NCBI RefSeq assembly: GCF_049943955.1
Contig: NZ_JBNFTW010000001.1
Location: 124,001 to 188,000, forward strand
Source of the DNA: Desulfosporosinus sp049943955
GTDB taxonomy: Bacteria; Bacillota; Desulfitobacteriia; Desulfitobacteriales; Desulfitobacteriaceae
Length of the DNA stretch: 64,000 nt
Direction: 5' to 3'
The notes below the pieces were generated by a model. It was not told where the DNA came from and did no database searches. It worked only from the letters and a program-made list of their open reading frames with translations. The position numbers and the translations under genes are program-made. Shown here piece by piece: positions 17,516-24,816 of the stretch (its first letter is position 1; each line of letters starts with the position of its first letter).

Positions 17516-18934
17516 ATGGAAAGCAGAAGAAAACAATTAGCAGGTAGAACGGCAATTTTGTTGATTGGAAAGCTCTGTACACAGTTTGTCAGCTTTTTTA
17601 TGCTACCACTGTATACATCTATCTTAGCGCCGGAAGAGTATGGTATTGTCGACCTAATCAATACATATATTACTTTGTTGTTGCCCATCGTCAACTTTCA
17701 GGTTGATCTTGGATTGTTCCGATTTATGCTTGACTGTAGGCATAACGTAAAACATCAAAGTGTTTTATTGACGAGTGTTATGGCAAGTAACTTAAAACAT
17801 TGTCTAGTTTACATTTTGGTATTTTGCATTGCGCAACAGTGGATACAGATGGAGTATAAAATCTATCTGCTGATACTTGTGGTGCTGAATGTGTTCTTAA
17901 GTACGCTATTGCAGTTTGCACGAGGAAGGGAAGATAATATTGCTTACACGGTAGCAAGTTTTCTCTCTGCGGCAATTACTATACTTTTGAATGTATTGCT
18001 TGTAGCAGTGATTCGAGTCGGAGCAGTCGGTATGTTCTGGTCCTTTATTGTCGGACAGTTGGTCGCAATAACTTATTTGATTATCTCACAACGTATATGG
18101 CGATTTGTAGGAATTAAATTCTATGATAAAACCGTTCTGAAGGAGGTTTACCAGTACTCTTTGCCGCTCGTCCCCACGAATCTTTCTTGGTGGGTAATTA
18201 GCGCTTCAGATCGATCTATTATAACATATATACTCAATGTTGCAGCGAATGGCATTTATTCAGTGGCTAGCAAATTTTCTGGACTAGTCAATACGTTCTA
18301 TGGCATATTCAATATGGCATGGACTGAGACTGTGAGTCAGCATATTGACGATGACGATAGGGATGAATTTTTAAGCGAGACAGTTAGCTATCTATTCAAC
18401 CTCTTTTTTTGCGTTTGTGTTGGAATCATTGCTGTAATGCCGTTTGCGTTTCCGTTTTTTGTCAATAATAAATATCATGCAGCCTATTCTATCATTCCAA
18501 TTTTAATGGTGGCTGTGTTTATGCAGATAATATGCGGATTGTTTAGCGTTGTCTTCCTTGCAAAAAAAAATACTAAGGAAAATGCAAAGACAGCCTTTAT
18601 AGCAGCGTTAATGAATGTTGTATTAAATATTTTGTTCATTCGGAAAGCTGGTCTTTATGCAGTCGCACTGTCATCACTTGTAGCTTATAGCAGCATGGCA
18701 ATTTATCGGTATTATACAGTTCAACGTTATGTTAGAATTATAATATTTAAGTATACAATAGTTGCAACTCTTATTATGGGTATAATAGTAATAACATCAT
18801 ACTATACCGGAAACAAGATTTTTCAGTTAATCTCACTGGCGATAACAGTTGTTTATTGTTTTATTGCCAACAAGAATATGATATTTTCAGCGAAGAATAT
18901 GATTATACATAAATTAAAGGGACAACCCCTATGA
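17516..18934 (+). CDS. Wzx-type oligosaccharide flippase
   Basis: 472 residues, ATG behind AAGGAG. Hydrophobic throughout with a dozen or more spans and the N-terminal pattern of polysaccharide flippases: LLIGKLCTQFVSFFMLPLY followed by SILAPEEYGIVDLI. The middle contains SLPLVPTNLSWWVISASDR, which matches the family's start of the second half. It would move undecaprenyl-linked repeat units across the membrane for the Wzy-like protein encoded two genes upstream. The stop codon overlaps the ATG of the decayed gene that follows (ATGA), so the remnant was once part of the operon. Confidence 0.93.
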   Translation: MESRRKQLAGRTAILLIGKLCTQFVSFFMLPLYTSILAPEEYGIVDLINTYITLLLPIVNFQVDLGLFRFMLDCRHNVKHQSVLLTSVMASNLKHCLVYILVFCIAQQWIQMEYKIYLLILVVLNVFLSTLLQFARGREDNIAYTVASFLSAAITILLNVLLVAVIRVGAVGMFWSFIVGQLVAITYLIISQRIWRFVGIKFYDKTVLKEVYQYSLPLVPTNLSWWVISASDRSIITYILNVAANGIYSVASKFSGLVNTFYGIFNMAWTETVSQHIDDDDRDEFLSETVSYLFNLFFCVCVGIIAVMPFAFPFFVNNKYHAAYSIIPILMVAVFMQIICGLFSVVFLAKKNTKENAKTAFIAALMNVVLNILFIRKAGLYAVALSSLVAYSSMAIYRYYTVQRYVRIIIFKYTIVATLIMGIIVITSYYTGNKIFQLISLAITVVYCFIANKNMIFSAKNMIIHKLKGQPL

Positions 18935-19295
18935 ATATACCTGTTTTTTTAAGTTGTTGTGAAGCATGCGTAAATGTTTGCCTCTTTCATGCTATTACAA
19001 TGAAAGAAATTGACGTAGGTTTTCGTTATCGGGTCTTGCAAAAAGAATTATGCGTAAGCTGTGGTTTATGTTTCAAAAAATGTCCCGTCTTCTCTAGTTA
19101 AGGAAAAGTATCATTATAACGAAAGTGGAGCTTTTATTATGATTATTCACAACGATAAGGGGCAGGAGTTAGCATCCTATATCAATGAAAAATATGCTTA
19201 TTTGGAAATGAAGACTATGAAGAACTTGCTTATAAAAATCCACGAATAGAGCGCCCTCGGGAACCTTCTAAAGAGTATGGACTATTTGTAAAGTA
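18931..19295 (+). pseudogene. Collapsed F420H2-dehydrogenase-beta-like iron-sulfur protein
   Basis: The ATG at 18931 overlaps the flippase stop. The first 56 codons encode two 4Fe-4S cysteine motifs (CCEACVNVC near residue 9 and CVSCGLCFKKC near residue 45) up to a stop at 19099. In a shifted frame the sequence continues with IIHNDKGQELASYINEKY and then, after another shift, YEELAYKNPRIERPREPSKE, which resembles the C-terminal end of the same family. The middle, several hundred residues, is missing. The gene has thus lost its centre and suffered frameshifts. Intact homologues are common in polysaccharide clusters with pyruvyl-transferase-family genes. Confidence 0.7.
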
Positions 19296-19783
19296 GATGG
19301 GCAATATTTACTCTATGGAAGAAGCGGCACGTTCATACACCTAAAAGCATTCTGCATAATTGAAGATATGTAAACTGCTTGAATAATAGAAAAAGAAGAT
19401 AAGTGGAATTTACGATACTATTATCGATTTCCTGTCTTATACACGCGTTGAATTTATTCGTAATATGGAGTTGGCATAGGGACATTGTAACAAAGGAAGG
19501 ACATTATTCTCTTAATAAAACAGAATCCAGCAGATACAGCACCAGACGGAGGAAAGTAAATTCACAGTAAGGAAAGTGAAGTTTTTCTATTGAATTCGTT
19601 CAAAAATATGTAGCAACCAGAGAATAAGGAATAACATTGTTTAATGAAAGCTAAAAATAAAACCATATCGAGTATGCTCTTGTATTCATTCTTTCATTAT
19701 GCCTGTTGACTATTAAAACCGGGAAGTTTTTAACTATTTATTCCATATTACTTATTTCGACACATAATTTGCTATCTTCGTGG
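19296..19783 (+). other. Non-coding decayed stretch at the end of the polysaccharide cluster
   Basis: AT-rich sequence with frequent stops in all frames. One short stretch near 19400-19480 can be read as a peptide-like remnant (VEFIRNMEL in one frame) but has no start or context. No RNA or insertion-sequence end was recognised. Confidence 0.5.
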
Positions 19784-19789
19784 TATAAT
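19784..19789 (+). promoter_or_regulatory. Extended -10 promoter for the riboswitch transcript
   Basis: TGGTATAAT gives a consensus TATAAT with the TGn extension, about 30 bases before the riboswitch. No good -35 is seen at the standard spacing, as expected of extended -10 promoters. Start of transcription is predicted near 19,796. Confidence 0.6.
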
Positions 19790-19820
19790 TTGATTAATTT
19801 ACATATTGATACTTATTACT

Positions 19821-19906
19821 AGCGATAAAGGCAAACTTAGTGAAAACTAAGGACGCAAAGCTATGGGTCTTCCGGATAACGCTGATGACTGCCAGGCCGC
19901 CGAAAA
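19821..19906 (+). ncRNA. c-di-GMP-I (GEMM-I) riboswitch
   Basis: The aptamer shows the conserved GEMM-I landmarks in order: GGCAAAC, a short hairpin closed around GTGAAAAC (P2 with the GNRA-type loop), GGACGCAAAGC (the receptor-side core), CTATGGGTCTTCCGG, then the P3 arm ending in GATGACTGCCAGGCCGCC. A terminator hairpin follows 13 bases later, and then the 54-residue ORF. This is the usual expression-platform layout of a transcriptional switch. Whether ligand turns the gene on or off cannot be decided by eye. Confidence 0.92.
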
Positions 19907-19919
19907 GTTGTTGCTATTG

Positions 19920-19960
19920 TCGCTGTACCTTTCTTTATAGGTAAGCGATTTTTATTTTTC
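19920..19960 (+). terminator. Riboswitch expression-platform terminator
   Basis: TCGCTGTACCT (19920-19930) pairs with AGGTAAGCGA (19939-19948) apart from one bulged base, and TTTTTATTTTTC follows. It sits between the c-di-GMP aptamer and the small gene. Confidence 0.8.
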
Positions 19961-19996
19961 ACAAGACACTCTTTTGAAAATCCGGAGGGTTTACAG

Positions 19997-20161
19997 ATGA
20001 AATTTATTATTCTTTATCTCTTAGCTTTGACTGTTTTATTATTATTTAATTACAGTGCTCATTCTAAGGAGAGAATTGCCCGCGAATTATTGGAACAACA
20101 AGAAAATCAGTCTCAGAATTCTGATTCAAAAAAGTTTAAAGCGACTTGCTGTAAAATTTAG
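19997..20161 (+). CDS. 54-residue single-span membrane peptide under c-di-GMP control
   Basis: An ATG seven bases after the strong ribosome site CCGGAGGG. Residues 3-19 are hydrophobic (FIILYLLALTVLLLFNY), followed by a charged, Glu/Gln-rich stretch (KERIARELLEQQE) likely helical, and a basic end closing with the vicinal cysteine pair TCCKI. No family was recognised. The gene is the only one between the riboswitch and a terminator at 20,198, so it appears to be the sole target of that switch. A role as a small membrane regulator or surface peptide is conceivable; nothing in the sequence proves it. Confidence 0.8.
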   Translation: MKFIILYLLALTVLLLFNYSAHSKERIARELLEQQENQSQNSDSKKFKATCCKI

Positions 20162-20197
20162 AGAAAACAAGTAGAAATGGCAATTACAGTTTAATAA

Positions 20198-20246
20198 GGA
20201 TTCCCTTGAAAGACATGATTCGTTTGGTTTTTCAGGGGAATCCTTT
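20198..20246 (+). terminator. Terminator after the c-di-GMP-controlled small gene
   Basis: GGATTCCCTTGAA (20198-20210) pairs with TTCAGGGGAATCC (20231-20243) with one G-U pair; TTTC follows. Confidence 0.7.
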
Positions 20247-20384
20247 CTGCATATTTGTACTAATCGTATGATATAGATGGAAAAGGTGGGGTTGAACCAA
20301 AATTTATAGCTCTTAAATCGGAGTGAAAAGTATTGATAAATAAAAATATCTATTGTGCCTAGGGAAAAAAATAGGATAATAAAC

Positions 20385-20423
20385 AATCCCTGAAATCCAG
20401 ATCGTCGCTGGTTTTCAGGGATT
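20385..20423 (-). terminator. Terminator of the XRE regulator gene (possibly bidirectional)
   Basis: AATCCCTGAAA-TCCAG and CTGG-TTTTCAGGGATT form a long stem just downstream of the minus-strand regulator. T-rich sequence flanks it on both strands. Confidence 0.6.
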
Positions 20424-20441
20424 ATTTCTTTTCTGAACTAT

Positions 20442-20858
20442 TTAGTTGGATTTTTTCGGGTAACGAGATTCCGAACGAAGTTTAACGATAATATCCAGCA
20501 AATCTTCCAGAAGGTCCGGTGAGAGACCGGCTTCTTCTGCTTTTTGAGCTAGACGAAGGAAAGGCCGGCTTTCTTCCTTAATCGTAAAATTAATGAGATC
20601 CTCGTTACCGTAAGAGCCTTCAGAAGTTCTTAAGTTTGAGAGCGGTGCTTGGATAGATTCGCTGCTGAGAAAGACGGTAGGGGGAACCTCTAAGGCCAGT
20701 GCTAAGCGACTAATGGTATCTATGCCGGTTGATTGTCGTTTTCCAGTCTCCAATTGACTAATAAGGCTACGTGCTACCCCAGACCGTTTTGATAATTCTT
20801 TAGCACTGAGGCCTTTAGTCAGCCGAATTTCTTTAAGCTTTTTTCCGAGTTCTGGCAC
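20442..20858 (-). CDS. XRE-family transcriptional regulator (SinR/SlrR-like architecture)
   Basis: 138 residues from a GTG at 20858, chosen because AAGGAGGG precedes it at 7-base spacing; the frame is open 16 codons further upstream. Residues about 4-60 are a helix-turn-helix of the cro/C1 type (LGKKLKEIRLTKGLSAKEL, SGVARSLISQLETGKR, DTISRLALALEVPP). The C-terminal half is polar with two helices (RPFLRLAQKAEEAGL, DLLEDLLDIIVKLRSE) that could mediate oligomerisation. Convergent to the riboswitch unit and divergent from a second XRE gene. SinR-like matrix control would suit the neighbourhood but is only analogy. Confidence 0.85.
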   Translation of the reverse strand: MPELGKKLKEIRLTKGLSAKELSKRSGVARSLISQLETGKRQSTGIDTISRLALALEVPPTVFLSSESIQAPLSNLRTSEGSYGNEDLINFTIKEESRPFLRLAQKAEEAGLSPDLLEDLLDIIVKLRSESRYPKKSN

Positions 20859-20968
20859 AAGGTTACCCTCCTTTCTTAGATGCTTGCCATTTATTCTAAA
20901 ATTCATAAGAAGTTGCTAAAACTGATTATAAAGTGAAGTTCTTTTTTTAGAAATAAAACCCTTTCCGG

Positions 20969-20997
20969 TTCGCAAAATAGGACATATATGGTATAAT
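20969..20997 (+). promoter_or_regulatory. Promoter of the small XRE gene
   Basis: TATAAT at 20992-20997 with a TGG extension (ATGGTATAAT); a weak -35 (TTCGCA, 20969-20974) lies 17 bases upstream. It points toward the gene at 21048. Confidence 0.5.
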
Positions 20998-21047
20998 GAC
21001 TAATATTGTGAATTTAATTCGCTTGAGTATAAAAGGAGACTGGAGAA

Positions 21048-21269
21048 ATGGATGGGAATCTTTTTGGCCGAAATTTAAAGGAGTGGCGGTTATATAGGGG
21101 AATGACTCTGCAGGATTTAGAACTTAAAACAGGCTTGAAGAAACACTATCTCACTCGTATCGAACAGGGATTAAATAAAGGGACACCAAATCAATGGATA
21201 AGGCTGTTAAAGGCATTAAATGTTTCCCTTGGCGAGGAACAGTTACCTCGCAGGAAATCGCAGAGTTAA
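21048..21269 (+). CDS. Small XRE-family DNA-binding protein
   Basis: 73 residues, ATG preceded by AAAAGGAGACTGGAG. Nearly the whole protein is one cro/C1 helix-turn-helix: GRNLKEWRLYRGMTLQDLELKTGLKKHYLTRIEQG-type sequence with the turn at TGLKKHY and the recognition helix after it, then RLLKALNVSLGE. There is no sensor domain, so it is probably a dimeric repressor or an antirepressor partner. It is divergent from the larger XRE gene, sharing a roughly 190-base intergenic region, which invites cross-regulation. Targets unknown. Confidence 0.8.
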   Translation: MDGNLFGRNLKEWRLYRGMTLQDLELKTGLKKHYLTRIEQGLNKGTPNQWIRLLKALNVSLGEEQLPRRKSQS

Positions 21270-21374
21270 GTACTAAAACGCTTTTTGAATATTAACTGAT
21301 TTATCTTCCTAATCATCTTAAGAACAATCCACATTACCCTCAATGTAGTATAATACTATCGGAGGGGTGTAAGA

Positions 21375-21941
21375 ATGAAGAAGTTTTTCGTTGCAATGAT
21401 CATGGTTTCAGTGTTTTTAGTTGGATGTGGAAGTTCGAAAGCCCAAAATGCTGAGGTATCTCCACAAACAACGTCAGATGCTGTCCAGTCGACTCAATCT
21501 AAAGAGACTAATCAGTCCGTTACTACGACTAAAGATACTAATAATCCTGTTAATAACACTGAGAAATTGGATAAAGCAGCATTTACTAAGTTCTTTGACG
21601 ATACAGAGGTTCTTTTACACGAAATAGATGACCTTACCAATTCAACCGACCCAAGTAATCTTGATTCTGTGAAGGCGGGCTTGAACAAAGTATCAATTAT
21701 TAATGATCGGCTATATGCTTTAAAAGTACCTAACGATCCAACTGGAGCCATCAATCCATACGAGTTACAATCGTATTTATCGGCGTACAATCTAGACTTC
21801 AGGGCATTGCTTATTTACAAACAATTGACATTGACGAATCAGACCACGGATATTGATCCTGTTGAAATGACCAAAAAGATGACAAAAGATCGAGAGCAGT
21901 ATACTGCTGAGTTAACTAAATACAGGGGGATATGTAAGTAG
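21375..21941 (+). CDS. Lipoprotein of unknown function
   Basis: 188 residues, ATG after GGAGGGG. The N-terminus is a lipoprotein signal peptide with lipobox LVGC, so the mature protein should start at Cys18 and be anchored on the outer face of the membrane. Residues about 20-65 are a Ser/Thr/Gln/Asn-rich linker. The remainder (about 70-188) is helical and charged, with LDSVKAGLNKVSIINDRL, LQSYLSAYNLDFRALLIY and a final Lys/Glu/Thr-rich helix. No enzymatic motif was seen. The similarity in layout to small secreted helical lipoproteins of Clostridia is general only. Confidence 0.8.
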   Translation: MKKFFVAMIMVSVFLVGCGSSKAQNAEVSPQTTSDAVQSTQSKETNQSVTTTKDTNNPVNNTEKLDKAAFTKFFDDTEVLLHEIDDLTNSTDPSNLDSVKAGLNKVSIINDRLYALKVPNDPTGAINPYELQSYLSAYNLDFRALLIYKQLTLTNQTTDIDPVEMTKKMTKDREQYTAELTKYRGICK

Positions 21942-21974
21942 GAAATCTTCGGACCAAGCAGTAAGCTCTAATTT

Positions 21975-22089
21975 ATATATAAAGTTAACAGACAAGAAGA
22001 TAAACTAAAAAGACAAAAACATAAACACACAAACATATACACATTAACACATAAGCCGGATAAACAGATAAACACATAAACAGACAGAG
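21975..22089 (+). repeat. A/C-rich low-complexity tract
   Basis: About 115 bases dominated by irregular repeats of ATAAACACATAAACA-like words with very few T-runs or G. It lies between the lipoprotein stop and its terminator, so it is probably part of the 3' untranslated region. No ORF. Confidence 0.6.
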
Positions 22090-22135
22090 AATCCCTGAAA
22101 GGCGTAAGCTAATTGCCTTCAGGGACTCCTTTTTG
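22090..22135 (+). terminator. Terminator of the lipoprotein gene
   Basis: AATCCCTGAAAGGC (22090-22103) and GCCTTCAGGGACT (22115-22127) form a stem followed by CCTTTTTG. The same ATCCCTGAAA arm is used in the terminator at 20,385. Confidence 0.75.
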
Positions 22136-22217
22136 AACAATTATAGTTGATTCAGAGATTCTAATACATGATTAGCATGTCTTATGTCTCTGGATTAATG
22201 TGAAACATGCTTTATTC

Positions 22218-23870
22218 TTAGCCAAACACCGGAGGAAAATAGGTCAGCCAACCGCCGGTCAAATCTCTTACGCGTGTGAAGCCGTGTTGCGTTAAAACTC
22301 TATAGGCGACGTAGCCGCGCAAACCGATTTCGCAGTAGACGACGATGTCTTTGTCTTTAGGCAGTTCGGAGAGGTGGTCGCGGAGTTCATCGATAGGGAT
22401 ATGGATGGACCCGGGGATGAATTTCCCTCGCCGTTCCTCGATAGTGCGGACATCGATGATACAGACATCGTTGGGGTTCATATCTTTGACTTCATACCAT
22501 TGAACCATACGGACATCACCGTTAATAACGTTTTCAGCCACATAGCCGGCCATGTTGACCGGGTCCTTGGCGGAGGAGAAGGGTGGGGCATAGGCTAATT
22601 CGAGTTCCTGCAAGTCATAGACGGTGCCTTGACGGCGGATGACGCCGGCAATATCGTCGATTCGTTTATCGACACCGTTCATGCCGACAATTTGTGCTCC
22701 CAGGACCCGGCCATTACTTTTATCAAAGAGAAGTTTCGTGGACAGGCGGGTGGCTCCGGGGTAATAAGCGGCATTGGAGCCGGAGTGAGTGAAGATGACT
22801 TCGTAAGGAATTCCGTATCGTTTAAGCATTTTTTCATTAGCACCGGTAGAAGCTGCTGCCATATCAAAAACTTTGGCAATGGAGGTTCCTTGGGTTCCTT
22901 CATATTTGCTGTCGCGTCCGGCAATAACGTCGGCAACGATGCGGCCTTGTTTATTGGCGGGACCAGCCAGAGGGATGAGAGCCGGTTTTCCGGTGACAAA
23001 ATGTTTCACTTCAATGGCATCGCCGACGGCGAAAATGTTAGGATCTGAGGTTTGGAGCTTCTCATTGACTTTGATTCCGCCCAATTCGCCAATAGCCAAT
23101 CCGGCTTCCTTAGCGAGTTTAATTTCGGGTTTGACACCGATGGCCAGGATAATCAATTCTGTCTCAACCTGATTACCGCTTTGCAGGGTGATAAGAGTCT
23201 TATCTCCTTCTTGGGTGAAGGATTTTACTCCGTCTTCTAAGATCAGGTCCACGTTTTTGTTGAAAATATGTTCATGCAGAATGGCAGCCATTTCATAGTC
23301 CAAGGGGGCCATGACCTGATTGCTCATTTCAATCAGCGTGGTGTCTACTCCTTTATGCTGCAGATTCTCTGCCATTTCCAGGCCGATAAATCCGCCGCCT
23401 ACGACGGCAGCTGATCGAGGCTGCTTCTCATCAATATATTGTTTAATACGGTCAATATCTGTAACGTTGCGCACGACTAATGCTTCGATGTCGTCAATTC
23501 CGGGAATCGGCGGGCGAAGCGGTGCTGCTCCGGGAGAAAGGATCAATTGGTCATAGGTTTCGCGATAGGTCTTCCCGTAAGCTTCTTGGACCTCCACAGC
23601 CTTTTCTGCGGGTAAAATACGAGTGACTTCGCTAAAGGTTCGAACATCAATATTAAAACGTTTTTTCATTCCTTCGGGTGTTTGAACCAACAGAGCATCT
23701 CTCTGGTTGATGACTCCACTGACATAATAGGGTAAACCGCAGTTAGCGTAGGAAATATGTTCTCCACGTTCAAAGATGATGATTTCCATGTCTTCATCCA
23801 GACGACGTAACCGTGCTGCGGCGCTGGCTCCTCCAGCTACTCCGCCGACTATGACTACCTTCTTGCCCAT
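22218..23870 (-). CDS. CoA-disulfide reductase fused to a rhodanese domain (CoADR-Rhd)
   Basis: 550 residues; the ATG at 23870 follows GAAGGAG with 8-base spacing (an adjacent GTG one codon earlier is the alternative). FAD motif VVIVGGVAGGASAAARLRR at the N-terminus, the single redox cysteine of the CoADR/NADH-oxidase class in SYANCGLPYYVSG (Cys44), a second Rossmann motif AVVGGGFIGLEMAE for NAD(P)H near 150, and the FAD-closing NIFAVGDAIEV. From about 455 a rhodanese module (VCIIDVRTIEERRGKFIPGS) ends with the active loop VYCEIGLRG. Such fusions reduce CoA disulfide, persulfide or polysulfide. A role in sulfur metabolism is likely in this kind of organism. Confidence 0.93.
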   Translation of the reverse strand: MGKKVVIVGGVAGGASAAARLRRLDEDMEIIIFERGEHISYANCGLPYYVSGVINQRDALLVQTPEGMKKRFNIDVRTFSEVTRILPAEKAVEVQEAYGKTYRETYDQLILSPGAAPLRPPIPGIDDIEALVVRNVTDIDRIKQYIDEKQPRSAAVVGGGFIGLEMAENLQHKGVDTTLIEMSNQVMAPLDYEMAAILHEHIFNKNVDLILEDGVKSFTQEGDKTLITLQSGNQVETELIILAIGVKPEIKLAKEAGLAIGELGGIKVNEKLQTSDPNIFAVGDAIEVKHFVTGKPALIPLAGPANKQGRIVADVIAGRDSKYEGTQGTSIAKVFDMAAASTGANEKMLKRYGIPYEVIFTHSGSNAAYYPGATRLSTKLLFDKSNGRVLGAQIVGMNGVDKRIDDIAGVIRRQGTVYDLQELELAYAPPFSSAKDPVNMAGYVAENVINGDVRMVQWYEVKDMNPNDVCIIDVRTIEERRGKFIPGSIHIPIDELRDHLSELPKDKDIVVYCEIGLRGYVAYRVLTQHGFTRVRDLTGGWLTYFPPVFG

Positions 23871-23904
23871 CACAACGTCTCCTTCGGCTTATAGATTAAA
23901 CCCC

Positions 23905-23917
23905 ACCCCTTAGGGGT
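23905..23917 (-). promoter_or_regulatory. ACCCCT-T-AGGGGT palindrome (possible CsoR/CstR-type operator)
   Basis: A perfect 6-bp inverted repeat with one central base, between the predicted minus-strand -10 and the CoADR-rhodanese start codon. C-tract/G-tract palindromes flanked by TA are typical of CsoR-family sites, and the CstR branch controls persulfide genes. No such regulator is encoded nearby, so the assignment is inference. Confidence 0.4.
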
Positions 23918-23933
23918 AACTGAATTTATGAAA

Positions 23934-23977
23934 ATAATAACACGATTATTGGCATTTGACAATAATCGTGTTATTCT
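23934..23977. promoter_or_regulatory. Overlapping divergent promoters on a 16-bp palindrome
   Basis: AATAACACGATTATTG (23936-23951) and its exact reverse complement (23960-23975) are separated by 8 bases. Rightward: TTGGCA (23949-23954), 17-base spacer, TATTCT (23972-23977). Leftward: TTGTCA (complement of 23957-23962), 17-base spacer, TATTAT (complement of 23934-23939). One bound regulator would block both the CoADR-rhodanese gene and the DUF134 gene. Confidence 0.7.
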
Positions 23978-24022
23978 CAGGTAAGGTATCAACAGAGCAG
24001 ATCAAACCGAAAGGAGAGACCT

Positions 24023-24466
24023 ATGCCTAGACCAGTTAAATGGAGAAGGGTCGAATATATACCTGAGAATAAGTTTTTTGCACCCTGTCCCAAGGGGAAA
24101 TGCTCCTGCCTTGAGGGAATTGAAGAAGTTCAGCTGAAAATAGAAGAATTAGAAGCAATGCGGTTAAAGGATCTGGAAGGGCTTTCGCAAGAAGAGTGCG
24201 CAGCCAGGATGCAGATTTCCAGACAAACTTTCCAAAATATTATTGACGAGGCACGGAGGAAGGTCGTCAGGGCACTTATGGAAGACAGAGCGATTAAGAT
24301 AGGTGGCGGACATTATACGAAGAATGTCTGTTGCTTTAAATGCTTAGTTTGCGGGAATGAGGTCACAGCAACTTATGAGGAACACGGGACGGTTTGCCAA
24401 TACTGCGGCTCAACGAGGGTCGAGTGCAATCGGAAACAATGTTGTCAGACCCCCTGTGAAAAGTAA
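24023..24466 (+). CDS. DUF134/UPF0251 family putative DNA-binding protein
   Basis: 147 residues, ATG behind AAAGGAGAG. It starts with the family signature MPRPVKWRRVEYIPENKFF, then a cysteine-containing loop (CPKGKCSC), a sigma-factor-like helix-turn-helix at about residues 40-85 (LEAMRLKDLEGLSQEECAA, QISRQTFQNIIDEAR), and a C-terminal zinc-finger-like part with two CxxC pairs (CFKCLVCGNE, CQYCGSTR) plus a cysteine-rich end. Family members are predicted DNA-binding proteins, often next to redox genes. As it is transcribed divergently from the CoADR-rhodanese gene over a palindrome, it is the first candidate for binding that site. This is not demonstrated. Confidence 0.87.
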   Translation: MPRPVKWRRVEYIPENKFFAPCPKGKCSCLEGIEEVQLKIEELEAMRLKDLEGLSQEECAARMQISRQTFQNIIDEARRKVVRALMEDRAIKIGGGHYTKNVCCFKCLVCGNEVTATYEEHGTVCQYCGSTRVECNRKQCCQTPCEK

Positions 24467-24494
24467 GGCACCGGATAGCAACCCGGTGCCTTTA
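24466..24494 (+). terminator. Terminator of the DUF134 gene
   Basis: AGGCACCGG (24466-24474) and CCGGTGCCT (24483-24491) are a perfect 9-bp stem with an 8-base loop, starting within the stop codon of the gene; TTTAAAAA follows. Confidence 0.75.
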
Positions 24495-24521
24495 AAAATG
24501 ACTTTAATGCATGAATTTCGC

Positions 24522-24749
24522 CTAATCGAATAAATCGTCTGTTGTGGTGTCAATAATTTTCACATCTCGCTTGGAGATGAGTTCTCCCCCGGAGGTAAGG
24601 AAGATATTCTTGGCGATGATCTGATCCATGACGGCTTCGATGTCGGCTGCTGTCAACTCGGCCTTTGGTTGGGGCAGGGATATGGTTACGGCTTTTCCTG
24701 CTGCGTTATTAAAGGTCATTCTCAGGACCTTTTTAGTTGTGCTGGCTAT
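24522..24749 (-). CDS. DUF2922 protein, apparently starting at ATA
   Basis: The conserved part (KVLRMTFNNAAGKAVTISLP, then DIEAVMDQIIAKNIFLTSGGE and KRDVKIIDTTTDDLFD) is a complete DUF2922 domain. The first ATG (24719) would cut into the conserved N-terminal strand and has no ribosome site. In frame, an ATA at 24749 lies exactly 7 bases after the strong site AAAGGAGGAG and gives an N-terminus (ASTTKKVLRMTF) of the family's normal form, 75 residues in all. Hence ATA is proposed as start codon. It forms an operon with the DUF1659 gene 67 bases upstream; the two domains commonly occur together in Firmicutes. Function unknown. Confidence 0.78.
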   Translation of the reverse strand: MASTTKKVLRMTFNNAAGKAVTISLPQPKAELTAADIEAVMDQIIAKNIFLTSGGELISKRDVKIIDTTTDDLFD

Positions 24750-24816
24750 TGGTATTCTCCTCCTTTCTTTTCGGGTTTCTCGCTTTGTTAATTCTTAATT
24801 CTTGTTTCACGATCTG

